A stretch of DNA of 64,000 nucleotides from Cardiocondyla obscurior (taxonomy: Eukaryota; Arthropoda; Insecta; Hymenoptera; Formicidae): contig NC_091869.1 of assembly GCF_019399895.1 (NCBI RefSeq), forward strand, positions 3,472,001-3,536,000, in the 5' to 3' direction. Below are positions 34,800-46,300 of the stretch, piece by piece. The position numbers and the translations under genes were made by a program. The first letter of the stretch is position 1. Every line of letters begins with the position of its first letter. The notes under the pieces were generated by a model. It saw nothing but the letters and a program-made list of their open reading frames with translations, was not told where the DNA came from and ran no database searches.

Positions 34800-37318
34800 T
34801 TAGTTATGATAAATTTAAAACTCGCAAAATTTGAAAGTAAATAATATTTAAACCAGAAGAGATATTTATAAAATGATTATATGTATATGAGTGAAATATA
34901 TGGAAAACTTGAACGGCGATTTATATACCTGTCTGTATCCGAACTATAATTAGAGAATCTACATTTGTGTATTTATATTTGACAAATCGGAGCACGGGAG
35001 GGTGTTTTATAATTTTACAAATATTGGAATGTTGAAATTACACGGTGTTCGTGTATGCGCGCAATATTTTTTCGAAATATGAATTTTCACATATGTGCGC
35101 GAAATGTGATTGCTGCCGGTTGAATGGTCAGGGAAGGGTGCCAGCGAAGGGAGGGAAAAGTAGAAAAATAAGTATCGCATCGTACCACGCGTTGCCAAAA
35201 ATCTCAAGTTTCTCCATCCTCGCGCACCCTGCGAGCGAAGCACGTTTCTAAATAGAACTAGAAAAATTTTATGAGTCGAGTTCTCGCTCACGATAATGGA
35301 TTTTAATTTTACTCCTGCCAATGTATGCGGCCCGAAGCGGCCCCCCCACCATTCAACATCGATAAAAACAAAAACTTTTAATGCGCAAAAAATATATATA
35401 TCTACGATCCTTTAATTAATAAATTAAGTACTAAAAAGTTGGATAAAAATTCGAAAACAGATTACGCGCGATATTACTTCAGAGGAAATGGAAACGTACA
35501 TTCAATATCCTGCGTTAAAATTGAATTTTATAGAATCTTGATTCTGTCCAGTAATTCCGCTATAATCGCATTCGTAATTTAAATTTTCAAGCGCGCTTGT
35601 CTGTTGCGGCGCTTGTGTTTCCAATTCACATCAAAAAAATTCACCCAGGTTGAGCGGAATAAACGCCGCGATTGTCTCGTTTATGTCATTTAAATAAAAT
35701 TTTTCAACCTCTGTTAACGATGAGAATATACCTGTTAAACAGGATATTTTTTTTTAAATCGCGTAATTGCGTAATGTGTTATCGAGCAATGTAATACGAC
35801 ATGAAAAATAAATATGCGATATAACAGGTTAATTTTTTTTTTTTTTTTTAATTAAAATAAAATAAAACGCATTATCGCATTTCCATATTGTTGAAATGTT
35901 TTACAATTGGTTTAAATTTTTTGGTAATTAAATGTAATTAATGCGTAGGTATACATATAGAAAATGTTCACGATATACGTAGAGATATATATTGCGTAAA
36001 TCATGGTGAGCTACTTTCTAGTCTTTCTTTAACATCAATTGCAATGTTTTGAAATTCACTTTTTTGTTGAATAATCATCGGGAAAAATACAATATTATAA
36101 AAATAGAGAGAACGATAAAAAATACGGGACGGAATAAGAACCTCCGCCGGTGGAGTTTGTTATCGAATTGCTAACCGATCGACCGGCTGGCAGAACAAAT
36201 ACAAGCAATCCCGAGGGAACAAATAACGGCAGTTCTTTTCTTAGTGTGGCGTGAGCTGAGTAAGTAAACCTGTGCGACTTGGTATCATCAGGATTTTTAT
36301 CTACGTACTGTAATTTCTTTCTGGTTCGTTCATTTCTTGCCGAATATAATAGAGCGCGGAATAAAGACGCGTGTAAACTGACCTATATTCGATTACACTC
36401 CCCGATAACCCTTCTGTGTTAATCAGATTTGCCACATAAAATGCTAAGAATGGTGGTGATCTGTCGATAATCTGAAAATTTTGAAGCGCATAGGAAAATG
36501 TCGAAAGTTTGATGAGAACCGATATCGTTAATCCGTCTAGTAATAACTTATTCAAAACATCGATTGTTGAATAATTATTTGAAATGACGATTACCAATTA
36601 GAACTACCAAGTAGAAACTCAATTACAAAACTTTCGATCTATAGAACTATTGCAATAACTCAACTTCGATAGATGAGATGTGCTCGATTCTCAATGTTTC
36701 ACTATAAATATACAATTATATTAATCAGCAAATGATTTGATCGAAATTTTATTGAAATATATCACGTATGAAAGTGCGCTATTATTACATGCTCTAAAAA
36801 AATTTTTATTAAAAATATTTTTCTGTACATTATAGATATATACATTATATGTGTGTTAATTCGTTTTAAAACAAAATTTTTGTGTCAAATTCTTGATAAT
36901 AATAACCACAAATCAATACTTAGCGTTAAAAATGAAAAATACAGTGTAGCTATAATTAATCGTGCGGCCATTAAATTATTTCTCCTACATTGGGTATTAA
37001 ACAAGTTAATTTTCTCGATGTTTATATCCGCACAGTTTAAAAAATAAAATCAATTTTATATTCAGCTTGAATTTCTAAATTACGGTATAAAAATATCAAT
37101 GTTGGACAGATACCTGTCAGCAATTAAAAATTTATTTATTGATAATTAGATGTTACAAAGCGCACAGTTCACACGTTATATTTTCTTTCGCATCTTCTAT
37201 GTTAAAGAAAATTATTTCAAACTTAATAATTTTCGACAACGAGCAACGTTACACTAAGAGCGAATATAGTTTGCTGGCGGATACATACGGTGGATACGTC
37301 GCGGTAATTATTATAATA

Positions 37319-37547
37319 TGTACGCTAAAAAACGTATACGTATAGCGTTCGCTGCGGCGACGGCGGCTAGCGTACGTGACTTCCCCCACTACTCTCAAGT
37401 ATGGGAGCAGAATTAGAGCGCCTTCCCCCTCAGTCTTCGACTACCAGCGCTCTGCGGCGTATGTGACTTGATCTACACCACGCTAAGGTCACGTACGCTA
37501 GCCGCCGTTGCCGCACAGCAAAAACCATATCCATCTTTCAGTGTACA
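37319..37547. mobile_element. 229-bp MITE with about 70-bp terminal inverted repeats and a 10-bp target duplication
   Basis: Starts TGTACGCTAAAAAACG and ends CATCTTTCAGTGTACA. Left GGCGACGGCGGCTAGCGTAC and right GTACGCTAGCCGCCGTTGCC are the same inverted repeat found at 1585-2156. It is flanked by TATTATAATA on both sides (37309-37318 and 37548-37557), an apparent target-site duplication. 9-10 bp duplications and long TIRs suggest a Mutator-like origin, but the flank is AT-rich, so the exact duplication length is uncertain. No coding sequence; non-autonomous. Confidence 0.8.
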
Positions 37548-37559
37548 TATTATAATAAA

Positions 37560-38147
37560 TACCGCAACATAATCCACCGTACAGACTTGCGATACATTAA
37601 AGCTAATATTCGGTATAATATTCGTACAGTTTTCGAAATATTCTTCGGAGTGTAAATTTTTTTATTATACTTAGAGGTATCGTCGAGGAATGCATATACC
37701 CAAACGCAAGGCCACCGACCTTCGAGCTCGCGGGTAAACAGCTTAAGCTCGCGCGACTACATTCCCACCCTCCCGCATTCCGTCGTGCGTTGAACAGAGC
37801 GAAAGCACACACACGCAGTCTACGCAGCTAGTGGAACTCCATGTGCTCTTTCCCCCGTATCAAAAAGTACTCGTTTTAGATAAAGAACGATATCACCGAC
37901 GCGAATTCACTTCTGAGAGCAATGATTCTTACGCAGGGAGTGTAATACTTTACACTGAATGTAATAACGTGTATAGTAATTTAATTCGTCGTGTTCTGTT
38001 CGTACATTGTTATACAGTTCATTAATTAGTTGATTCTACGTTTTAAAATAATTTTTTCCCGTGGGTACTCGTCGCGGTGAGTCGCCCAGTATCCCAGGAT
38101 GGGTTTTTTTTGTTTTTTTTTTAATAAAGTTCTCTCTTTCTGTTCAG
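37560..38147. other. Spacer between MITE and repeat copy B
   Basis: No supported gene. A 64-codon plus-strand open stretch (37831-38025) has no recognisable feature. The segment ends in a T-rich tract and the acceptor CTCTCTTTCTGTTCAG at 38132-38147. Confidence 0.5.
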
Positions 38148-38593
38148 ACGATCCGGAGAAACCATGTGCGTGCCTACCGTCGTCGCCGATATCGATGAAA
38201 AACGAACCGATGCCGGTTCGTTGGTTTTTCTCGGGAGTACCGTTTAATATCGCGTGATTTTAATTTATCGGAGTGTGTCGCGAGTCTCGTGTGTGCCGAA
38301 AGAAGAACCTGCAGTAGGATTCCCGCTTGACTATCTGAGAGGAGGCGGTGGCTCAGGATGGGCATCCTGCTTCGGCGGAGCAACTCTAAGGTAAGAATCA
38401 ATTCTTCTGAACAGAAAATTAATACCTTTGCTTCTTCGATGTCGAAAAGTTTCTTTTTTTATTTTTAATTATTTAATTGATAAACTATTAAAAACGCGCA
38501 AAACATTTTTTTCAGCACCTCTACATCGAAATTTTAATTTTTTTGTTACAGGGGCATCATGTAGCTGTAACTCCGCCGCTGCGCATCGAACCG
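38148..38593 (+). repeat. Spliced-module repeat family, copy B, with coding potential
   Basis: The acceptor CTTTCTGTTCAG opens an exon (38148-38390) that contains an 8-bp hairpin (ACGAACCG...CGGTTCGT, 38202-38221) also present in the C-D copy, and the family block CTGAGAGGAGG...CGGCGGAGCAACT, ending at donor GTAAGA. The intron ends TTTTTTTGTTACAG; exon two is 38552-38593, ending at donor GTAAGT. From the ATG at 38358 the two exons read MGILLRRSNSK then GHHVAVTPPLRIEP without a stop, phase 0 at both junctions. MG-start and basic residues would suit a myristoylated N-terminus. Whether it is a genuine alternative 5' coding exon of the large plus-strand gene or a decayed repeat is open. Confidence 0.55.
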
Positions 38594-39726
38594 GTAAGTG
38601 AATATAATCGAACATAAAAAAAAATATTATACATAATAACTTAACACATAAAATCATATATAAATAAATATTATATTATTTAGTTTTTAAAAAATCAGAT
38701 TAAAAAAAAAAACTTGTACCGAACGGCACATTAAAATATTACGCGAGTTGTTCGGGGTTTTGAGTAGGTCGATCGGGGATTATATTTCGAATTAAAAAAA
38801 ATATAAAATAAAAATAAAAAAAGAGGAAAGAGAGACATGATGCGCGTTCTACTGATAAGCGGCTGTAAGATAGAAACTCGTAACTCTTCCGTATAAACTG
38901 GAAGCCGAGCTTCTATGGAAGCTACGCCGAGCACTTGCCGGTGCAATCTAGCATCGTCAGAATATCTTATCCACGTCCGGCGATCTCTTCCGTTCATTGC
39001 CACCTACGTCGCAAACGCCGTCGTACATCACGCATGTCCGGGATTCTCTACAGAGACTCTCTCATATACCTGTCCGAATCTTTTCTCGTTGCTTTTTATA
39101 TCTTTTCTCGTACCTATCAACCGTATCTTCGACACGTTCGCGCACACGCGCGACGAAACTCACGTCTTGTTACATTTTTCTCGCTGCCCCTAATTTTTTC
39201 GCCTCTCCCCATCATTTCTTTCAATCCGATCATCATCGTCGCGCCTGCCCTTTTCTTTCACCCGCACGCAAAAAAAAAAAAATTCTCGACCAACGGAATA
39301 ATGGCGTACAATTGTCGGCTGTTTCACCGCGATTAATCTGCCCCGTCCGCCCCCTCTCGCTTCTGTCGCGATTCATAAAGACGCGTGCGAAAGGCGAGGC
39401 GTATCTGAATACATCCGCCGACGTTCTGGTAAATGAGAGTGCCATCGACATAGACGTAGTATTACCCAATCCCTTTTCTTCGCGCGGAACACAATCAGAG
39501 TGTCGCGAGATGTAATCCCCCGCGGGGCGGAGAAGTTTACGGCGAGAAGTGTTAATTAATTAACTATGCCGTCGTCGTGTCTGGTACTTTCGCTAACGTC
39601 GTGCCGCGGAGGGTGGGCGCTTTCGAATAATTCCGGAAAATGGGATTCACCTATGCGCCGTCGAGTGCCGCTAGTTCCTGCGATCGCGATCGAGATAGCT
39701 ACGTCGACGGGGCGCTCTTTTTCTTT

Positions 39727-39757
39727 TCTCTCGCTCTCTCTCTCTCTCTCTTTTTCT
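39727..39757. repeat. (CT)n microsatellite
   Basis: Polypyrimidine CT repeat. Similar tracts occur at about 60790-60830 (CTCTAT units) and 63497-63520. Such GA/CT tracts can bind GAGA-type factors, but nothing here links them to a promoter. Confidence 0.8.
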
Positions 39758-40718
39758 CTCTCAAACGGTAATCAAAGTACAGCGTTGAATCCCCTTTGAA
39801 AAATGTAAAGGGATATCGGAAGAAGCGCAATGGTTATGGGTGGAGCAAACTGCGCGGATAAAGATGAACGTTGGTAATGGAGCTTCTTGTCGGAATGTCA
39901 TTTCTTTTGTTTAAAGGTAATACATTTCGTAATAAACGAACAGACACGCGTGTTACGGATAAAATCGGATAAAGTTATCAACGGGATGATAATCCGCTAT
40001 ATTATTTTAATTGCACGCTTCGTTCCTGTAAATTAACAGTACATTGCGGCAAATAATTGCGATGCCACAAATTATTACAATACATTTCGATAGACTTATT
40101 TTAATTAAAAAAAAAAAAAAAAAAAACCCACTCGCTACATTAATATATGTTTTATTCAAAAACCAATATCGCCCGGGCAGGAAATAATAATAACGCAAAA
40201 CTTATTAAACTGTCCGCCCGGTTTAAAGCTAATAGGAATTGATAATGATGAATAGATAAATCAAATAGAAGCTTTTCATACTTGGAAGTTAAACACGCCG
40301 CGGGATATAAAGAATATCTTATGCAAACGATTGGACCGTTGCGTGCGATCTTCTCCCAGCTTCGTAAGAGATTATCGAAAGGTATATCTCCGGGATATCC
40401 CAGCGGCCCTTCGATCTCGTTCCATCATACCGGCCGATCGGGAAATTCGATAAAGAGTTTCATAAATGTCTTATTCGCCCCGTGACAGAGAGGTAAAGGG
40501 GCGCGGAAGTGGCGCGCGAGGAAATCGATAATAGCGAATATCTGCCATAACCGCTCGCCATTAAACCCCTCCCCCCTCTCCCTCCTACCCGCGGGTCAGC
40601 GGCGTGTCTCACTAAATTCCCTCGGGCCATAATGCAGTCGTCACGTCCGGAGGATTAATACGCCCACGGTGCATTTATTCAACGTGGCGTTTGTTGTTTC
40701 GTCCGCAGTCAAATGAAC

Positions 40719-40750
40719 GGCGTCGGCGTCGGCGGCGGCGGCGGCGGCGA
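40719..40750. repeat. (GGC)n-type microsatellite
   Basis: GGCGTCGGCGTCGGCGGCGG followed by further GGC triplets, in a CpG-rich island. It is followed at about 40887-40915 by a GGTC/GTCC tetranucleotide array. Confidence 0.8.
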
Positions 40751-42202
40751 CGTCGAGGGGTAGAACGGGGGTGCCGGGATCAAAATTTACTGCTGGACTA
40801 GTCCGGGACCCTTTCGAACAAAACCGTTCCGAAGGGAGATCGATGCGACGATCGCGCTAGACGATCGGGAAGGGTGGTCAGCGATCCGGGGGTCGGTCGG
40901 TCCGTCCGTCCGTCGGGGGATGCAGCAACGGCGGCGAATGCATACAAACTGGCGCGGTGATATACATCGGCACTGTCGCGGACGCGTCACCGCGCCGTAT
41001 TGTCTTTCACAATATTTGTCTGTATGGACGAAAGGGCTCTGGGGCAGTAGACGTTGCATGATTACAGTAACTGGTGACTTAGGGAGGCTCTCGTGTTTGC
41101 TGATCGTGAGGGTATAATCGATTCGTGCCGATGAACTTCTCGAACGGTGCGGCGGTTCTGCGTAACGCCGACATACACTCCGACCCATTAGATAAATATT
41201 ACGAGAGTACGATCGTCATTCGAGCTAAGATGTAAAAAAATAAAATGACCGTGAAGTACAAAAACGGCAGTATAAAATAGGAATTTGAGGGTGTGCTTTT
41301 AATTAACTGTTTGAAGAATATCGCAAGCACTCGGTGATCTTCAATTAATTTCAGTATTGAATAAACGTTAACGTAAGCACAATTCCGGCTGTAATTATTC
41401 ACCAAGCGTAATGCAATACGCATGTAACGGTAATACAACAAAAGTCGAGGTTAGTGAGAGTATGTATGCACAATTTAACCAAACTTAATTAAACAATAAG
41501 TTAATTAAAAAAAAATATATATATATAATTAAATATTAAGCTTAACTTTTTAGTTAAATTTTATTCTTTGCGTTTACGTCGTTCTTAGCAGTTTATTAAT
41601 TCAAGCTAACTTGTTTCCGTATAAAACAATTGTTTGTAGAGCAGCGAATAACGGCAATGTTAACATACAGAAACCTGAATAATGGGTTACGTTTGTATAT
41701 CTAAGGGATATATGTAAGATAACCGTTAGATATTCGGGTTACACAGACATATCGCCCGTGCGTTCGTTACAAATCGTTCGCAGTATGTAAAACCATCGAC
41801 GCGTTTTCTCTCTGAATGCGTGCCTCAATTTTTCCACCGACGGTCTCGGCCGTGCGCGCGCTTTGATCTTTTATGGAACAACGCAATTTATGGTCCGCTT
41901 TTTACCGAAGTTTGCCTGTTATACATCCGCGCAAACGCTCCCACGATGGGACCGGTCGTTTCCACTTCGCGGTCTCAGCTCTCTGTAATTGCGTCACGTA
42001 AAACTAGAAGAAGAAACTTTTGCAAATGGAGTCATTCGTTATCGACCGCCGGGGCTCTCTGGGATGCCGAGCAAAGCGCTACGCGACTTTTACTCGCCAG
42101 TGCGAATTCATTAAAAGCGATGATCCAGCCATCCATTCCACGGAATGGAACGTTTAAAAATCCAATCTGCGTGGCACGATTTCGCGGTGGAAACATCGTC
42201 CG

Positions 42203-42220
42203 CTTTCGCGCGCGCGAAAG
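42203..42220. promoter_or_regulatory. Perfect 18-bp palindrome with back-to-back E2F consensus
   Basis: CTTTCGCGCGCGCGAAAG is self-complementary and carries TTTCGCGC, a match to the E2F consensus TTTSSCGC, on both strands. It lies in a CpG-rich island inside the presumed intron, with no visible coding exon nearby. Regulatory function is inference. Confidence 0.35.
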
Positions 42221-43149
42221 TGGGAGATCGGCGCCGCGACAATCGAGCCTTCCTCAACTCCGATCCGATGTTTAAACATGAAGTGTCATGAAATATACAT
42301 GCGTATCTCGTGCGGATAGGAAAGGGAAGAACAAAAGAAAAAAAAAGGGTGCATACTTTTCCGACGTAAGGCGTTATCTCGACCTACGCCGTCCCGATTG
42401 CGAGCTTTGCAAAACTGCACACGGTGCACGCGTGCCTGTAAGGCGCAAAGTTCTTTCGCGCGAAGCGCAATCGATACCACTCGTTATTTTGGAAGCGCGG
42501 CACCGCTTACGAGGCTCTCGCGGGTTAGACATGCCGCTGGTCGTACTTGCGACATTTATTTTGCGGCTTTCCAGCACCGTGGAGAATAATTAAAATGTGC
42601 ACAGCGAAACCGCGGTTTCCGCCGCGAATCGTGTCGGCTTAATATCGCCGGGTTCGTCACGTAGTTGGCAAGTAAGAAAAACGAGGAAAGTGCCCCGACC
42701 GGCTGAGAATACGAATTTTCAGTAGGAAAGTGCAGTAACGCCCCCTCCGCAAAGTGATAAAATTTAATTATTCATAACGATATCGTCTATTCGAGGAACA
42801 TGACGGGAACTCCGATGACAAAGGATATAATAGTTAATTGATGTCTTCGTAGCTGAAATGTGAAAGCTATTCCCCGTCCGGCGTGTTAATAAAATATGAA
42901 TTACGATATATTAACGCATGTACATTTCTGTCGTTTGCGAAGTAATATGAAATCGCTCGTAATCCATGTAACGCTTTAGGAAAAAAAGAGAGAGAAATCG
43001 TTAGCGTTTCGTTCTTCATCCCTTCGTTATCATTCATAAATTCATAGTGGATATACTGATTACTTAATCGATCGACTTAAAACATGGACCGTAAATAACT
43101 GCCCCGGTAAACAGTGAAATTTTCGGCTAATTGAGGTTCTCATTCCTTA

Positions 43150-43377
43150 TTAATTATAATGCAGATTGATGGATGGCCTCTTTTCTCGACCGCGCCGAAT
43201 TAGCATGAGTAATAAATTGATAAGTACGAAGAAACACGTGCCCGCGCACAATCCATTAATGCATAAATTATTCACGATGATCTGCATATACGCGTCCGCG
43301 CTCATCTCGCACTTTGGAATATCGCCGCAAAATTCTCTCGCATCGTCAGTTATTCCTTCATAGCCGCACGTGCACAT
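43150..43377 (-). CDS. Candidate small Cys-rich single-pass membrane protein (75 aa), unproven
   Basis: The ATG at 43375-43377 follows an in-frame stop a few codons upstream and opens 75 codons. Six cysteines lie in the first 48 residues (MCTCGY, REFCGDIPKCEM, NNLCINGLCAGTC), then a hydrophobic segment (CFFVLINLLLMLI) and a basic stop-transfer RRGREKR. The even cysteine number, hydrophobic span and positive anchor are unusual for random sequence, and this DNA is not especially GC-rich. However, there is no signal peptide, and no splice context extends it. Could be a single-exon gene nested in the intron or chance. Confidence 0.3.
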   Translation of the reverse strand: MCTCGYEGITDDAREFCGDIPKCEMSADAYMQIIVNNLCINGLCAGTCFFVLINLLLMLIRRGREKRPSINLHYN

Positions 43378-46300
43378 CGCACACGAATCCCGTTAACGAG
43401 CAATTAACATGGTCCCTACCCTTTAAATCGGTTAGAACAATCTGAAATATTCAAGCGCGTGTTGCTTTTGGCCGGTAGCTCATCGGAGTAGATAGCGACC
43501 GCTTTACGAATGCTCTTCGCTGATACACATTGTACGTTACGTAGGATTTTCACGCAGCGCTATTTCATAGTGAACTTTCAACTTTGAACTTTGCCGAACG
43601 TCATTTAATCAATCCGAGATGAGCTCGAAAATTTTCTTTTGCTTATAGCGTCCGTGTCGATCTGACGGTGCTTGTTCTATTCCGGCCCGATTGAAATTCA
43701 ATACTTGATATTATAAATGTAGGCATGTGTCCCGCGTCACGTTCGCAAAGTTTCGAGCTATCTCTGAAATGAAAATTTAGCCAAAAAAAAAAAAAAATTC
43801 CGTGAAAAATATATGAATTTTAAAGACCGGCTAGATATTTGACTTTAGAAACTTTATCGAGAAAATATAGCTAGAGGTATCAAGTATTAATCCCTTTTTC
43901 TCTTGTTCAAATTAGAACACTTACTTATATCTATCCAGATATCATCTCTGGATTTTTTTCTTTTTCTTTTTTTTTTTACATATTCAGAGATTTTTATTTT
44001 TCTGACACGTCACCCTGAAACAAAAACGGAAGGGCCACAGCGCGTTGCTCAAAGCAAAAAATAATTAGACTACGTCTGGGCATTACGGGCGTAAAATGTG
44101 TATCGTTTTGACTGCCTCTGATAAGAGAGATACAATGAAAGAATACAAAGTTTGAACAATACAGAACGTACCAGAGCCGCACAGTCGCACCCCTCGTAGC
44201 CACCCTCGCCCACCCTCGTATCGCACTGCATCGCGCCGCGTCCACGTTGCTGTTAATCCGACCGTGTGCAACGCAGGCGTGCGAGACAACTCCGAAGCAC
44301 GAAATAATGCCGCGAAATACCGTTGTTGGATTACAATCGTCTTGTTTTAAGGACCCGCCGCGCCTGTTTGCGCGAGACGGCGTATACACGTGCCTTGAGC
44401 GTCCGCGCCGGCTACGCCGCCAGTTTACGACTAGTTTCCAAAGGAACAAAGGGAGCGTTGTTTCGGGGAATGTAATTATTCGGTCCATTTTGTAACGCCG
44501 AACTCGCGCGCCGCGATTAAAGGGCCTCTACGTTGCGCGTTAATCGACCGAATCAATTTATTTTTCCCAACGCGCGTCACTGATTTAGTTTTTGCGCTGC
44601 TCCTCTGACCAGTCGTTTCGGAACAGCGATTCGTTTAAATATTCCATCAAATTTCGATACGCGGTATAAACGTTCGAAGCGAGGAGTATTGACTGTTCAA
44701 ATAACACCACCGTAGTTTTAATTGTAGCTGTTACAGCATTATCATGTGATTTTATCGCAAGATGCAAAAATTAGTAGATTTTTTAAATTAATTGTTTTCT
44801 TTTTTTTTTCAATTTAAAAAAATGAGAAATATTAATTCCTATATAATGCAAATCGTTAAATGGCGTCGATTATGGCGAAACGCGGCATATTATTGAAATA
44901 TGAGCTCAAATATTAACAGCATTTTCGGTATAAATTATAGATATATCTAATTATAGGAAAATGAGTTAGGGGTATTATCAGTTAGAGAACAACATAATAT
45001 TTAACGCACGCAATATCTCATATTAAACTCATGTTACACAATTAATTATTTTTCAATAAAAACCAAAAAAAAAATTAAAAATAAATAAATAATTCTTTAA
45101 AATTTTGCCGAAAAGATTCAATTCTGAATTAGTAAGTTAAAAAATTTGTCAAGATCAATGGTAGAGAGAGTGCGTAATCCTTGAAATATTCCATGCGCGC
45201 AGACACCGTAAAGTGTTAAGTACTTCGAGAAGCAGAAGTCTAAAATGGCACCTCATTAAGCAGTCAATATTTGAGAACGAAGAATTCAGATACGTACGAG
45301 CAGTTAAATGTTATGGAGTAATGATATTAACGATGATATTAATCTCGATTATAACTCACTTCGAATATAGTTCGCAGTCGTACAATAATTCCTTTCAGCA
45401 CGATGTGAAACATTTTGGTCTTAAAACTAATTTATTTTAAAAATAGAAATGAAGGCGTGACAAAACCGATAGAAAATATTATATTTCGAATAATTTTTGT
45501 ATTATTTATTTTATTTTTATTTTTATTAATTTTTTTTCCTTTTAATTATTAATGAATTTATCCAACACATTGTATTTGAAGTGTGTCAAGCGTCTATGTT
45601 AGAGATTTATTCTGTAATATGCGGCTAAGAACTCCGTAAAGAACTGGTAAAAAATTCTATACGTTACTTCTTTTAAAAAAGACTTCTCTATTGACTGCTC
45701 ATGCATGTTCCGTTAATCCGCGGCTCTTTTGCCGTTTACGATTTCTTTTATATCGTAGCCTCCCGAGCAAAAAGAGAATAAGTGAAAAAAGATCACACGT
45801 CTACGTCCCTATCGTGATAAAAGAGAACACGGGTAGAGTTTGGATTCCTATTTTCATACAAAATGCATACAATATAAAATTGTACTTCTGAAAGCATTAT
45901 GCTATTCATATCTCAAACAAGAGAATCCCATTCATTTCGCAGTACGGAATTCTACTTTTAAGAGGATTTGCATTATATCGAGATAAGAATAAAAAGCTCG
46001 GGCGATTGATGAAAGTTTCATCCGCGATCTACGTGGGCATTAGTTATTCGGCCGACACGACAGATAAGTCCATCCATTACGTGGACCCTTGATTTGCCGA
46101 AAAAAACCCCGGTCTCACTTCGATATCCGTATCACGAGATTTACGCAGCGCCCTCCCCTTCGACATTCAGGGGGAAGAAAAAAAAAAAAAAAGCGCGGGA
46201 GCGACGGGTATATCCACGACGTGTCGCGCGAAGGATTCGCGAAGTCTCTCGAGAACTCGCGTGACGTCACACTCTGCAAAGAGAATCATCCTCGCGTAAT

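Larger units (their letters stand above)
30102..37300. other. Long noncoding stretch, probable intron of the plus-strand gene
   Basis: No supported exon. Composition alternates between GC-rich islands (31.1-31.7, 33.3-33.7, 34.0-34.5 kb) with many overlapping spurious open frames, and AT-rich segments. Contains a dispersed repeat at 32572-32713 and a perfect hairpin at 34768-34799. Confidence 0.5.

Noticed and set aside
41820..42275. 151-codon plus-strand open frame
   Set aside because: No recognisable domain; composition follows the local CpG-rich island. Kept only as something a conservation test could revisit.
43470..43545. tRNA-like start (TAGCTCATCGGAGTAGA resembles an A box)
   Set aside because: No matching B box (GGTTCRANNCC) follows at the right distance, and the arms do not fold into a cloverleaf.
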